Of a stretch of DNA of 64,000 nt, positions 23,961 through 34,445 are shown one piece after another. The DNA lies in the NCBI GenBank assembly GCA_911728435.2, contig OU452214.1, positions 8,806,105 to 8,870,104 on the forward strand, in the 5' to 3' direction. The notes beneath the pieces were generated by a model. It searched no databases. It was not told the origin of the DNA and saw only the letters and a program-made list of their open reading frames with translations. This DNA is from Apoderus coryli (Eukaryota; Arthropoda; Insecta; Coleoptera; Attelabidae). Made by a program: the position numbers and the translations under genes. Position 1 is the first letter of the stretch, and each line of letters begins with the position of its first letter.

Positions 23961-24486
23961 AAAATGACATACAGTGTATAGCCAAAAAGTTACGACCGAT
24001 TCAATAGGGATGGAACCCTGTATGTAGCGCCCTCTATCAGTAATCACAAAATTAAAATCATATTTGAATTTAGCATGATAAAAAACCCCTGTATACCACA
24101 TTTTATTCATTTCTTGCGTCTCTTGGCTAAAGATATTCAAAAAAACCAAAAAAAAAATTAAAATTCAAGACCCCGTATCTTTTAACCGAAGGCCTTGCGG
24201 ACCCGTGTTCATTAAAACTTTTTTTCTTAATTTAGTGTCCTCTATTGTGTGGTACTATGCAATGTACTTTTTTCTATGTCACCCTGTATATCGCAGAACA
24301 AAAATAAAAACCAAGTTTTTATTTTTGTTCTGCGATATATTTCTATTTGAATCTACACCCTAAGAAATAGTTAAAAAATAAATCAGGGGAAGTCCCCTGA
24401 CACGACTAAAACATTTTTAAGTCAAAATGGTTATATCCGTCTTTATCTAAAATGTTTTTAGCGCGTTCAGAATCACCATATATATA
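23961..24486. other. Repeat fragments and short palindrome
   Basis: No gene. It contains an end-like word accctgtatgtagcg near 24014, a 53-bp palindrome at 24287-24339, and at about 24396-24470 a segment whose reverse complement recurs, diverged, at about 32175-32265 (shared tataaccattttga and agacggata words on the opposite strand). Confidence 0.45.
24287..24339. repeat. Perfect 25-bp-arm palindrome
   Basis: Arms 24287-24311 and 24315-24339 are exact reverse complements around a 3-nt loop (caa). The arm contains tatatcgcagaac. It sits beside the CACCCTGTATA word of a mariner-type end. Confidence 0.85.
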
Positions 24487-25205
24487 CAGGGTGAGTTATT
24501 AGTGCGTCGAAGTTCGATATTACCTCAAAGACCAAAAATTTCACGCAAAACTAAGCAACCAGTGTGTAGGCAGTCATAAAGTACATATTTTAAAATTATT
24601 GATATTTGTACAGGGTGACTCATTTCATCAGGGTGAACCAAACTTACGTTTTTTTAAATGGAAAGCCCTATTTATTATTCCACAATTTCATTGGTTTAGA
24701 CGTGACATTAATCATACTAAAATTTTAGAAAATTATACAGAGTGGTTCAAAAGTTACCACCAGTATTATTATATACAAAACATGGCGAATTCTAAGGCTT
24801 CTATACTGGAACTGAAATAATTTAAACTCTGCTTCGTATGGGCATAGCTTTTTGATAGTTATCAACTTTGCGAAAAAGATAATTGCTAGTACATAGTGCA
24901 AAACCTGTATACAGGGTGAGTCCAAGCTCAAATTTGCGTTTTACTCGAATTTTCCAATTGAGACACCCTGTATATAATATCAAAAACTGAAAGGAAAATT
25001 GATAAGCTTTTATTCTTATATAGCCTTTCTTATACCTAAAGTTATTAGTTTTTAAGATATTTTCATTTAAACAAAAAAATATTATTTTATGAAATAATCC
25101 ATTCAAAGAGGAGCGATGATTAATATATAAATCAAACGGCGTCTGCTCCACAAAACAAATATATTTCTATATCAAAAATCAAGGCACATTGCCTATGTCA
25201 GTCAA

Positions 25206-25239
25206 ACATGTTTCGAGAAAATTAAATTCTCATCATCAG
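25206..25239 (-). ncRNA. Hammerhead-like core motif 3
   Basis: Minus strand: GTCA, CTGATGA, extra T, hairpin GAGAA/TTCTC, GAAACATGT, T, TGAC. Here GTCA and TGAC can pair as a 4-bp stem I, giving all three helices of a hammerhead. The extra U next to stem II remains non-canonical. Confidence 0.4.
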
Positions 25240-25567
25240 TGACAATCAAGTACAAGATGAACAATTTCAGTTTTACTGTTCATTTACCATTATTAGGTAC
25301 ACTTGTTACATATATGGTAAAATCCAAAATTTCTATTAAAATATTAAAAACATCAGTAATGATATATAAAAAGAAAGTACTAAAATAGGCATTATGCCAT
25401 CAAATAATGTTAATTTCTAATTTAGTTTAAATTTTTATTTTAATTTTGAATTCATATAAAACAGTGTTTTAACTTTAATTTACATAAAACCTTCACATAA
25501 CCTTTTTCACAAAATGAATATGTTACATTAGTAAAACTGAAATTGTTCATCTTGTACTTGATTGTCA

Positions 25568-25601
25568 CTGATGATGAGAATTTAATTTTCTCGAAACATG
25601 T
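25568..25601 (+). ncRNA. Hammerhead-like core motif 4
   Basis: Plus-strand inverted partner of motif 3: GTCA, CTGATGA, T, GAGAA/TTCTC hairpin, GAAACATGT, C, TGAC. The base before the expected cleavage point is C, making the classical GUC triplet. Stem I GTCA/TGAC is kept. Confidence 0.4.
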
Positions 25602-26069
25602 CTGACTGACATAGGCAATGTGCCTTGATTTTTGATATAGAAATATATTTGTTTTGTGGAGCAGACGCCGTTTGATTTATATAAAAAAATATTAGAAAGT
25701 TTGAACTTTACGTGATCATTTTGCATAGGTATACCTAATTTCATTTTTTTGATATTTGTATTGAAAACATTACACAAAATCACCAAAATAATATTTTTCA
25801 AATTCAACCTATTTTTTTTTAATAGTTATTTATTTATCATAATCGTAATCAAAACCGGTATAATAATTGCAATATTTATCAACTAAATCAACCAGGATTT
25901 GATCGAATGACAGTGACATTTAATCATTAGCTATTTATTACAAAAGTGTATTCTATTAAGTACCTATCTATAACAATTAATTTATTAATAATTACTAAAT
26001 TAAATTTTGGTTGAAATGAATTTTCCCAAAAATGTGTTAATAGATATGATTTGGATATAGGGAGAATGT

Positions 26070-26470
26070 ATGCAAAATGTTTTACTTATGCAAAGAATTT
26101 ACCAAGAAAGATATCCTGCTCGAAGGCAACCAGAAAAAGTAACAATGGAAAGGTTACTTAATGAATCGTTTTGGAAACAGGGGATCAGTAAGATACCCGA
26201 AACAAACTAGGACCAAAACTGTTTTGAATGATGAAAATTAATTGAATGTAATGTTAAAAGTGGTAGAAAATCCACATATCAGCACGCGTGAAATTGCTCG
26301 GGAAGAATCGGTAAGCCAACGCTCAGTCAAAAGAATTCTACATAAAAACAAAATGACGATGACTATCTCCGGCGAATTATGTTCTGCCAATGGACGAAAC
26401 AACAAATTCACAATCAGGCAGATTTTTTTGACTTGGTGTTTGGAGATGAAGCCACATTTCATAAATGAAA
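26070..26470 (+). pseudogene. mariner-like transposase N-terminal fragment
   Basis: Frames give RIYQERYPARRQPEKVTMER, then VVENPHISTREIAREESVSQ and RSVKRILHKNKM, the helix-turn-helix region of a mariner-like family, followed after a deletion by a short GDEATF-like catalytic-box remnant near 26440. Most of the catalytic domain is missing. It fills the right side of the palindrome's spacer, so it may be what is left of that element's own transposase. Confidence 0.65.
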
Positions 26471-27041
26471 ATATCTTAAAAACTAATAGCTTTAGGTATA
26501 AGAAAGGCTATATAAGAATAAAAGCTTATCAATTTTCCTTTCAGTTTTTGATATTATATACAGGGTGTATCATTTGAAAAATTCTAGTAAAACGCAAATT
26601 TGTGTTTGGACTCACCCTGTATACAGGTTTTGCACTATATACTAACAATTATCTTTTTCTAAAAGTTGGTAACTATCAAAAAGCTATGCCCGTAAGAAGC
26701 AGAGTTTAAATTATTTCAGTTCCAGTACAGAAGCCTTAGAATTCGCCATGTTTTGCATATAATACTAGTGATAACTTTTGAACCACTCTGTATAGTTTTC
26801 TAAAATGTTGGTATGATTAATGTCAAGTCTGAAGCAATGAAATTGTGGAATAATGAATAGGGCTTTCCATTTAAAAAAACGTAAGTTTGGTTCACCCTGA
26901 TGAGATGAGCCACCCTGTATAAATAAAAATAATTTTAAAATACGTACTTTATGACTGCCTACACACTGGCTGCTTAGTTTTCCGTGAAATTTTTGGTCTT
27001 TGAGGGAATATCGAACTTCGACGCACTAATAACTCACCCTA

Positions 27042-27854
27042 TATATATTCTAAAGTCAGAAGTTTCTGAGAAAAAGTGTTTTAATTAAACAAGGAAAAAA
27101 CTGGATACAATAATGTATCTGTATAGAGATATATGTCGCTATCGCTCGTGCTACAAATGGCACACATCACATAAAAAAAAGATATATAACTTTAGCCAAT
27201 TGTAACCAAAATATTAAAAGGTATATATTTCATATGGGTAATAACGATAGAGCCATTTGAGAATCACATGTGGTAACCTCTCATTTCCTTCTGCTCCATT
27301 CCCTATAATAGAAAAACATTTCATCCCGTTTATCACATCTGGATATCGTCAAGTGTCATCAAGGAATCATAGCTTTCCTCAATTTCCTTCACAAACTCGG
27401 TTTTCCTTTGTTTCTATCTATTAGTACCGGATGTTTCAAGAGCTACAGCACAAAAGTCTGGATCTGGACGGGTTAAAATTGCAATAGTTGCCTGAAGGAT
27501 AAATAATATGAGACATGACTTTGTATTTTACTTCTGTATGTATGCTTCTTTCTAGCTCTCTATACCAAAGGATGTAATAAAAAATGGATAAATCATCACT
27601 GCCAGAATTTTATGGGGAAATCATGGATCTTTTTTTTGACTACCGCGGATATTTTATTTTGTTTTGTTTCGTTCCATGTCTCTGTCATATGACAGAATCT
27701 TAATTTTAACTCTGATCCTTGGAGATAATCGACAGAATTTAACACCATACCAAAATTACAGAGTATCCAAAAAACCTCAATACAATAAAACTTTTTATAT
27801 AACGCTCTCGATTTTTGATATTTCTGGAAATAAAACCGTTAAGTGTTACATATA
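27042..27854. other. Spacer, no gene recognised
   Basis: AT-rich, with an 81-codon ORF (27664-27909) that runs into the next element and is not credible. Confidence 0.35.
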
Positions 27855-28452
27855 CAGGGTGCCTCATAATAGACTACCCATTTTAATATTTGATTTAAAC
27901 ATTTTTTAGTTAATAAAATATTTTTTATTTTACTAAATTACAGCTAACTCTTTGGGATTTATGGTAACTTATAAATATTTGGCTAATTTAATTCTAACTT
28001 TTAAAAATCACGTCTTCTAGATGACCTCCACCAACTTCAACACTTTTCCAATATTATAGTGTTTAAATAAAAGTCGAATCTCCACAAAATAACAAACACT
28101 AAAATTGCAACTCCATTGAAGATTAAGAATATTAGTTAAAAAGTGGTTCATTAGACGGCGTAGCAAAACTTCGTCTATTCCTTCAACTTCTTCACGGATT
28201 TTGATTTTCAGTTCCTTGATTGTACCTGGACGACTCGCAAACACTTTGGCTTTTAAATATCCCCATACACTGAACCGAAAAGGTACGTGATATTAATAAA
28301 AAAGTGCTTCAAATCAATGAACGTCAACATTAAATTTGAGCCGATGATGGGTGACATTAATACAATAACCGTTCGTACATTAATTCGGTAGCGAATTCTG
28401 TACGTTGATTTAATAAATAAAGAACATAAATTTATGCTCGCCGTTTATTGAT

Positions 28453-28655
28453 CTTACGAATGATGGACATTAATTTATAACCTCTGTACGTTAAACCGAT
28501 GTTAGCAGGTTGTTAAGGTTACGAACGATGAAGATTAGTTTATGTCTCCAATACGTAAAACCGATGTTAGCTGGTTATTAATGTTACGAACGATGAACAT
28601 TAATCTATGATTTTTGTACGTTAAACCAATGTTAGCTGATGATTACATTGGGTTA
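28453..28655. repeat. Three ~65-bp tandem repeats
   Basis: Units share ttacgaacgatga, cattaat, tgtacgttaaaccgatgt and tagctggtta in the same order, with substitutions. They lie subterminally in the CACTG-ended element, where transposase binding repeats are usual for CACTA-type elements. Confidence 0.7.
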
Positions 28656-28969
28656 TAATAATTGTTTTACGTAATTATGTTCGTCGGAAATTATTATTAC
28701 GAAAGATTGAGATTATTGTTCTGTATTCAATCAATAATCGCGAGCATATACATATGTATTATGTGTACTGCAAAGTGCAGTATGGTTGAAATATACTAGT
28801 ACCAATGGTTAGAAAACTTAAAAGCCCAAATAAGACTCAAAATTATCTTGCTGTACGTCCATTGATTTGATGCACCTGCTTTGTAAATAAATTAAATTAT
28901 ATTTGTACGACACTCGAAATCTAAAGGCTTTATTTTTAATTTAGTTAATATTAAATGCTAAACATGTGA

Positions 28970-29935
28970 GGTGAATAGGGAGAAAAATCTATATTTGGAA
29001 ACTAAAGTCCGCGGAAATTTTTCTAAACAAAATTGGAAATTATTACGAGATCTAAACATTTATGCAAGGGATATATCACAATACCGTCTTCTATTCATGG
29101 TGTTGATAATATTAATGATTTTTTTGTGGCCACTTCTTCCAACAATCCGGACCCAGGAACGATCAATACTTTGAATTTACAATGGTGGATCAGGGGGAGA
29201 TACTTGATGCATTGCTTGGGATTAAGTCAAATGCTGTAGGCAGTGACATGATCAGTATTGATATGCTAGGAGTAGTCCGTTTATAATGCCCTTTATACAG
29301 CATCTAGTTAATTACTATATAGAGCCGAGGAACTTCCCAACATGTTGGAAAGAAGCCAATGTCATTCAAATCCCCAAAACTAAAACTCCATCAACATTTA
29401 AGGATCTTAGACCGATTAATATACTCCCAGCGATCTCCAAGGTTATTGAGAGTGATCTGCAATCAAATGAAAACATATCTTGATGGGCATGGGTTGTTGT
29501 CGGAGGTCCAATCTGGGTTCCGTCAGGGTCACAGTTACTGGATGATGCATTGGGGGCGGTAGATCAGGGTCGATTGACGGCATTGCTGCTGTTGGACTAC
29601 GCAAGGGGCGTTTGACCGCATTGGTCATGGTTGTTGCTGGCCATTGTGGGTTATCTGGGCTTTGGGGAGTCTGCTGTGTCTCTACTCGGAACATATTTGA
29701 ATGATAGAAGTCAGGTTGTCATTTTGGGAACGGCAGTGTCTGGGCCCAGGACATTGCGTAGTGGTGTGCCGCAGGGCCTTTTTTTATGTATCAGGGTTTT
29801 TGTTGTTGTTATTATTATGCAGCTATCTTTAGTATTGCTAATATGTTAAGCTAGGAGGCTGTGCATCGACTTCGCCTTTTGTGTAACTTTTGTAAGTTCT
29901 CAATAAAGTCATTTATTATTATATTATTATTATTA
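28970..29935 (+). pseudogene. Jockey-type LINE relic
   Basis: Frames give NFSKQNWKLLRDLNIYARD, VDNINDFFVATSSNN, EPRNFPTCWKEANVIQIPKT, then LLSEVQSGFRQGHS and later LGTAVSGPRTLRSGVPQG, all RT N-terminal to palm segments. The catalytic box is gone and several frame breaks are present. The 3' end is an ATT microsatellite (29905-29944). Confidence 0.75.
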
Positions 29936-29941
29936 TTATTA

Positions 29942-30172
29942 TTAATCAAAATAACAGGTTTTTAGGTAAACAGTGTGCGCCTTTAGAATAGACTTATAGA
30001 ACCCATACGGTTGAACTGCAGATTTTCTTCCTTTAAGGTTTATTATATGTTCTTCTATTTCTTGAACTGTTTTAGCACAAAATAAAAAAGATTCTTGAGA
30101 GTCTTTTATTGTGTACTTTAAATGGCTTATCTTTCCACTGGCACCTTTGGAACATAGCTTAGCGGATAGCAC
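29942..30172 (-). CDS. Unrecognised 76-codon ORF
   Basis: The ORF contains ASGKISHLKYTIKDSQESFL and QEIEEHIINLKGRKSAVQ. I do not recognise a family; it might be a fragment of the carrier transposon's own protein or of another mobile element. There is no membrane segment or signal peptide. Low confidence that it is a gene. Confidence 0.2.
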   Translation of the reverse strand: MLSAKLCSKGASGKISHLKYTIKDSQESFLFCAKTVQEIEEHIINLKGRKSAVQPYGFYKSILKAHTVYLKTCYFD

Positions 30173-31915
30173 TAAATATCCATGAAAATCCCATAAAATT
30201 TCTCCCCTCGTATCGGCGGGTTTTCAACATTACAAAGGAATACCGCACTGTGTTTTTTTTTTCGTTTTAAACTGACTTTAGTTTTGTACTTTACTAAATG
30301 GTACTTATATAAAAGGATTACTACTCACCTTATATTTCTACATTTGTTGTATTATTTGGGAACAAATTTTAAAAATAGATTTAGGAACACACTTCACTTT
30401 TCAACTGTATACATTTAACTAAACAAAACAAAAAGGACGCGAAAACAAAAAGTCTATGAGAATGTCATAATGTCAATGTTTTGAGTATTCACTCTATGGT
30501 CCGGGTGCATTGATTTGCGCGCGTTATTCAGAATTTAACGGTTAGGTTCGTAAAATTAATGCTTAGCATCCATGGAATCAACGATGATCGTTTATTGGTT
30601 TTTATGTTCGCTGTTCGTAGGTGTATGATATACAAATAATTGTGTTAAAGGCGAAGAGCATAAATTAATAAATTTAAAACATTGAAGCAATAAATAGTGA
30701 CATTATATTGATAAAAAGAAACATACATTTTCGATGTCTTGCATTTATTGATTAATGTTTCATCGTACATTGTTTCTATGTATAAAATTATCAATCTATG
30801 ATCAAAATTCATTGTAACAGTGACCAATTCATAATATTAATTATCAAAATATTGATGACAACCATTAATTGGTTTTACGTACAATATTTTTTTCAGTGTA
30901 GGAAAAAATCGGGTGCCGTTAAGTCGGGGGACCCCGAAGGCCAAGGCAAATCTCCGAATCGAGAAATGAGTCGACCATTAAACATTTCTGGCAGGACCCT
31001 CATTGAGTTTCTGGCGGTATGAGCTGCCTGTAATCCTCGTCTATTTAATTCTGGAATGAGAAATGTCTCTAGCATATTAACGTAGCGCTCGGATGTTACT
31101 GTTACAGCGCAGTTATTTTCATCTTCAAAAAAATAAGGCCAATAATACCAAAAGATCCTACTCCACACCACACAACAACTTTTGGATTATGGAGGTTCTG
31201 TGTAAAGATGTCACGAGGATTTTCATTTGACCAGTATCTATAATTCTGTTTATCGACCATGCCGTTCAAATAGAAATTTGCCTCGTCGGTCATTAGGAGA
31301 CTGTGAATTGCTCCTTGATGTAAATCCAAAAATTGTTGACAAAATGCTAACCTTGCTTCTTTATCTTGATTGCTAAGGTGCTGTGCCATTTGGTATTTAT
31401 AGGGATAAAATTTTAAATTTCATTAAAATTTAAATTCGATCTAAGGATCCCTTCGATATTCCTAGGATAAGCTTTGTCGATTAGCAAACCTTTTAGAACT
31501 TCTCTTAAACGTAATTCTAACTCGTTCAATATTTTCTGGTGTACGAACTGTTCTTCGACGTCCAGGCTTCTTCAAATTTTGGACAGAAACATTTTCACGC
31601 CAATGAAGATTTCATAACTTAACAGTTTTACGATTAAACTGACGCCGGAATGCACGCCTAACTTCTTCTATCAAATTCCTTCTTATGTAAGTTTCTACAC
31701 AAAACACACGTTGTTGGACTGAGTAATCCACGATGATGAAGCTCAAACGGATGGTGAAATAATGTTTCAAAGCAAAAAAATTAAATAATTATTGATGAAA
31801 ACTGACAAACCTCTCGTAGAAAAATGACGGTCCACGAAATTATTAATTTAAAATTCATTTGTGACAGGCGCCTAATGGAGCTACCCTGCAATTACAACGA
31901 AATATGGACACCCTG

Positions 31916-32503
31916 TACTATCAAAGCTTAATTGACAACTTTTTCATGATGTTAAGATCTGTTATAATTCGCAACGTTGCTAGATCACACAAAATTACAT
32001 TTAGAAGATTTTATTTTATATTATTTATTACAAAACATGGTAAACCAATTGTTCTTTAAATAAAAAAATATTAAATTGTCATGCTCACCGTGATACTTTC
32101 CTAATATTACAAAAAGTGTTGTTTTACGACTAGGATCATCTACATTTTATTGCACTTTTACTTTCCCCCACAGGGAAAGTATTGTGAACGCGCTAGAAAA
32201 AAAATTGAAATAAAGACGGATAATCTATAACCATTTTGAAGTTCAGTTCCCTGAGACCATTAAGACCCATTCCAGATGGAAGTCTGTTTGTGTGTATTTA
32301 TTCTACCACGATAGTGCCCAAACGCTTTACCAATTAAGCTAAATTTGTTATTGGAGTTTGGGGCAGTACTAGGATGAAGTCATTAGAGTTTGGTTGAAAT
32401 CGCTTAAGCCCTGTGATAGTGGTGGACAGAACCGCTAAATTTTCATGTATCAGTAGGGGTCGAATCATACATCATTTTAAAGCATTTTGTATCTGCTTTA
32501 GAG
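31916..32503. other. Spacer with dispersed repeat copy
   Basis: No gene. About 32175-32265 (gaacgcgct ... agacggata ... ataaccattttga) is the reverse-complement relative of 24396-24470. Confidence 0.45.
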
Positions 32504-32850
32504 CTATAGGTCACTTTTGATATTTGTCCTTAAAATTCTCGAGAAATTAGGCAAAAAGTGTACATTTTCCACGTAAGCCAATGGTAGTTTGTCATTATTA
32601 TAGACAAGAAAGAGAATAGGAGCCAAACCAGACCTGTGCGGCACTCCACAAGTAATGTCTAAATTATCACGCGAACTCCCTTGGAATCTAACCAGTTGTT
32701 TGCGGTTTGACAAATAAGAACGGAACCAGTCCAAAGCCCCTAATACCATAAAAATCAAGTTTCCGAAGTAAAATAGTCTACACAATCAAATGCTTTGGAA
32801 AATTCGCAAAACACCCCAGGAATAGCTCTACTCTCATTAACCCATTAACG
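32504..32850 (-). pseudogene. LINE RT fragment
   Basis: Leftward reading gives a FSKAFDCVDYF-like box near 32790, then WFRSYLSNRKQLVRFQGSS and DITCGVPHRSGLAPILFLVY, the RT palm region just before the catalytic box. Heavily decayed. Confidence 0.7.
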
Positions 32851-33039
32851 CCCACGTAATTTTTTTTTTAATATTTTTATAAAAGTTAGATATGTAAGTC
32901 TTATAAACCTCTAAAATTCGTTTTTATCGACCAAATTAAAAAACACCCTTTAGTTTTTTCAAAAAGAGCTGTACTATAAATAGGATGCTTGGGAGGATAT
33001 GCGCCAAATAAAAGTGCATTTGATTTATTTTTTTATTTA

Positions 33040-33478
33040 TTTATTAAAAACTAACTTTTTTTTTTTGAAAGGGTCCGTACGACCTAAGTCCCCGGTTTCA
33101 CTGCAACCTCATGGGCTTATTGTGAAAAGTCACCCAATCCAGCAGCCCTGTACCCCCCGCTAGCTTGTGGAGTTCAGTTATGTGTTGGATGTCAAAAATA
33201 GCGTGTCGTCTTCGTTGTAGAACTACACACTCTCATATTACATGGTAAGCTGTTTCAACTGCCCCATTACACAATGTGCATTGCAGGTTCCCGTTATACA
33301 GCCCCATCTTATTTAGGTGGTCTCTCAGAGCGCAATGCCCAGTAAGGAGTTCCATAGTTATTCGCATCTGACTCCTGCTTAATGATAGCAGTTTTTCAGT
33401 GCGTTTTGTTGCTGCACCAGCTGCTCTTATATGTTCCCAATATCTCTGGTGCTCGCGCAGCACTTGAGGAGTTCCTTA
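33040..33478 (-). pseudogene. LINE RNase H / C-terminal fragment, target of the Polinton
   Basis: The 76-codon ORF (33463-33233) reads RITMELLTGHCALRDHLNKM and LQCTLCNGAVETAYHVI, the typical terminal segment of ribonuclease H plus the Cys/His motif of R1/jockey/I-like LINEs. Its upstream in-frame sequence stops within a few codons of the Polinton insertion site. So the Polinton inserted beside or in an already degraded LINE. Confidence 0.75.
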
Positions 33479-33484
33479 GCTTAG
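33479..33484 (+). repeat. Polinton target-site duplication, left
   Basis: GCTTAG directly precedes the left terminus and is repeated exactly at 51083-51088 after the right terminus. Six bases is the diagnostic length for Polinton/Maverick integration. Confidence 0.95.
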
Positions 33485-33824
33485 AGTAGAGTGTATTAGC
33501 CGATCTTGGAATAGTCCCCCCACTCTTGATTGTTTGTCACGTACGTGACAAACAAGAGTGGGGGGACTATTCCAAGATCGGCTTATATGTACATATGTCA
33601 AAAGCAACCCTTTCCCCTAATCATTTGAGAAACCCGTCCATTACGTAAGCCAATGGGTGTATCAAACAAATCATGAATAAAGATGAGAGATCTAGAAACG
33701 GCTTATACTAGAATATGTGAAAACTACACAGCATGAATAGAAATTGGGAGATCTAGAAACGGCTAATATATACAGATGCGTGTGTGTGTGTGTGTCAACT
33801 ATATAAAGAAGAAAGAGAGGGTTG
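33485..33824 (+). repeat. Polinton left TIR (340 bp)
   Basis: It is the reverse complement of 50810-51082, from AGTAGAGTGTATTAGCC inward to GAAGAAAGAGAGGGTTG. Compared with the right TIR it has an extra ~61-bp internal unit containing ggagatctagaaacggct, a longer TG run, and a 4-nt ATTG in the terminal palindrome. Outside those, identity is very high. Confidence 0.95.
33498..33583. repeat. Terminal hairpin palindrome, left
   Basis: An 86-nt inverted repeat with 41-nt arms from AGCCGATCTTGG through GTCCCCCCACTC to a CACGTACGTG centre. The left arm has four unpaired bases, ATTG, at 33529-33532. It begins 13 bp from the element's terminus. Confidence 0.95.
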
Positions 33825-33920
33825 TAACAAATCATGAATAGAGATAGGAGATCTAGAAACGGCTTATACTAGCATATGTCAAAAACTAATCCTTTCCACA
33901 TCATTTTGAGAAACCCCCAC
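33660..33920 (+). repeat. Subterminal tandem repeats
   Basis: Three copies of a ~60-bp unit with aatcatgaata, gagatctagaaacggct and tatactag.atatgt. The right end has only one. The last copy (33826-33915) lies inside the TIR boundary and is followed by a degenerate repeat of the ccctttcc...catttgagaaaccc segment. Confidence 0.8.
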
Positions 33921-33936
33921 ATATTCTTTTTTTCTA

Positions 33937-33938
<2 letters not shown>

Positions 33939-33965
<27 letters not shown>
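33939..33965. repeat. TA microsatellite
   Basis: A run of TA dinucleotides just upstream of the first Polinton ORF. Confidence 0.9.
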
Positions 33966-33967
<2 letters not shown>

Positions 33968-34031
33968 ACACTCGGTATTATATAAAATGCTCAGCATTTA
34001 TTCCCTCTAGATCATTCAATTATTAAAAATC

Positions 34032-34445
34032 ATGTGGATGGTGTATTCATCAGAAAACTGGCCGGCTGCAACAGATCTGCCGTCTGCAGTGAATCGAATG
34101 GCAACGCAATTTCACGATCTTGAATTCGATCGTTCACATGCTGCAAATTATGATTATAATGTGTGTTTTGATGATAAGATAATGAATAAAGTGTTACAAC
34201 AAGCAGAAGACTTCAGTACGGGGTGTGATTTATGTCATAAATACCGAGATGGATTTATCACATTGGAAACATTTTGTGTGGAAATTATTCAGTTGGGTTT
34301 AGAACGGTATTTAATTGATGCGATTCAATATATGCCGACAGATATAGTTGTTAGATATCACCTAGACGATCTTATTGAAGGAAATAAAAATTATGATGAA
34401 GATGATGATAACGATGAAGAAGAAGAAGATAATAATACAGTATAA
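34032..34445 (+). CDS. Acidic-tailed Polinton protein, unknown
   Basis: This 137-codon ORF is the first inside the left TIR and the only rightward one before the capsid block. The body includes a CDLCHKYRDGFITLETFC segment with Cys/His that might bind metal, and a predicted-helical QLGLERYLIDAIQYM. The last 20 residues are nearly all Asp/Glu. There is no signal peptide or membrane segment. The acidic tail would fit a DNA-mimic, chaperone-like or transcription-modulating role, but that is speculation. It is separated from the major capsid gene, which runs toward it, by about 1 kb of repeated non-coding DNA. Confidence 0.7.
   Translation: MWMVYSSENWPAATDLPSAVNRMATQFHDLEFDRSHAANYDYNVCFDDKIMNKVLQQAEDFSTGCDLCHKYRDGFITLETFCVEIIQLGLERYLIDAIQYMPTDIVVRYHLDDLIEGNKNYDEDDDNDEEEEDNNTV

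Larger units (their letters stand above)
25124..25682. repeat. Foldback element with ~155-bp TIRs
   Basis: Left arm about 25124-25290 and right arm about 25527-25682 are near-perfect reverse complements (for example acggcgtctgctcc and its complement). Each arm includes a hammerhead-like motif in opposite orientation. The loop is AT-rich and non-coding. It lies near the centre of the larger palindrome. Confidence 0.8.
24487..27041. repeat. 2.55-kb palindrome with ~590-bp arms
   Basis: Arms 24487-25075 and 26465-27041 are reverse complements with scattered substitutions. Each arm carries a series of CAGGGTG-type ends (near 24487, 24611, 24737, 24911 and 24969), mirrored in reverse order in the other arm (near 26565, 26620, 26790, 26915 and 27035). 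The outermost left end is TACAGGGTGAGTT; the right reads AACTCACCCTATA with one changed base. The spacer holds a smaller foldback (25124-25682) and a mariner-like transposase fragment (26070-26470). It looks like an inverted duplication or a foldback element built from several nested mariner-like ends. Confidence 0.8.
28268..30898. mobile_element. CACTG-ended DNA transposon, non-autonomous
   Basis: It begins CACTGAA and ends TTCAGTG, with TA on both sides (28266-28267 and 30899-30900), and interrupts the mariner-like transposase exactly there. CACT(A/G) termini suggest the CMC (CACTA/Mirage/Chapaev) group; a 2-bp duplication fits some members. Near the left end are about three tandem ~65-bp repeats. 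Inside is a LINE relic and an unrecognised 76-codon ORF. No transposase is visible. Confidence 0.65.
27855..31915 (-). mobile_element. mariner-like transposon interrupted by another element
   Basis: The ends are CAGGGTG (27855) and CACCCTG (31915), both beside TA. The transposase reads leftward. N-terminal fragments lie at about 31760-31430; a middle segment (31389-30899) holds TDEANFYLNGMVDKQNYRYW with the first Asp, NPKVVVWCGVGSFG, then LPWPSGSPDLTAPDFFL with the third catalytic Asp; the C-terminus (28267-28017) holds ASRPGTIKELKIKIREEVEG. The gene is cut between PDFFL and the C-terminal part by a 2.6-kb insertion at a TA, and further frameshifts are present. The two halves belong to one gene by family order. 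Confidence 0.8.
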
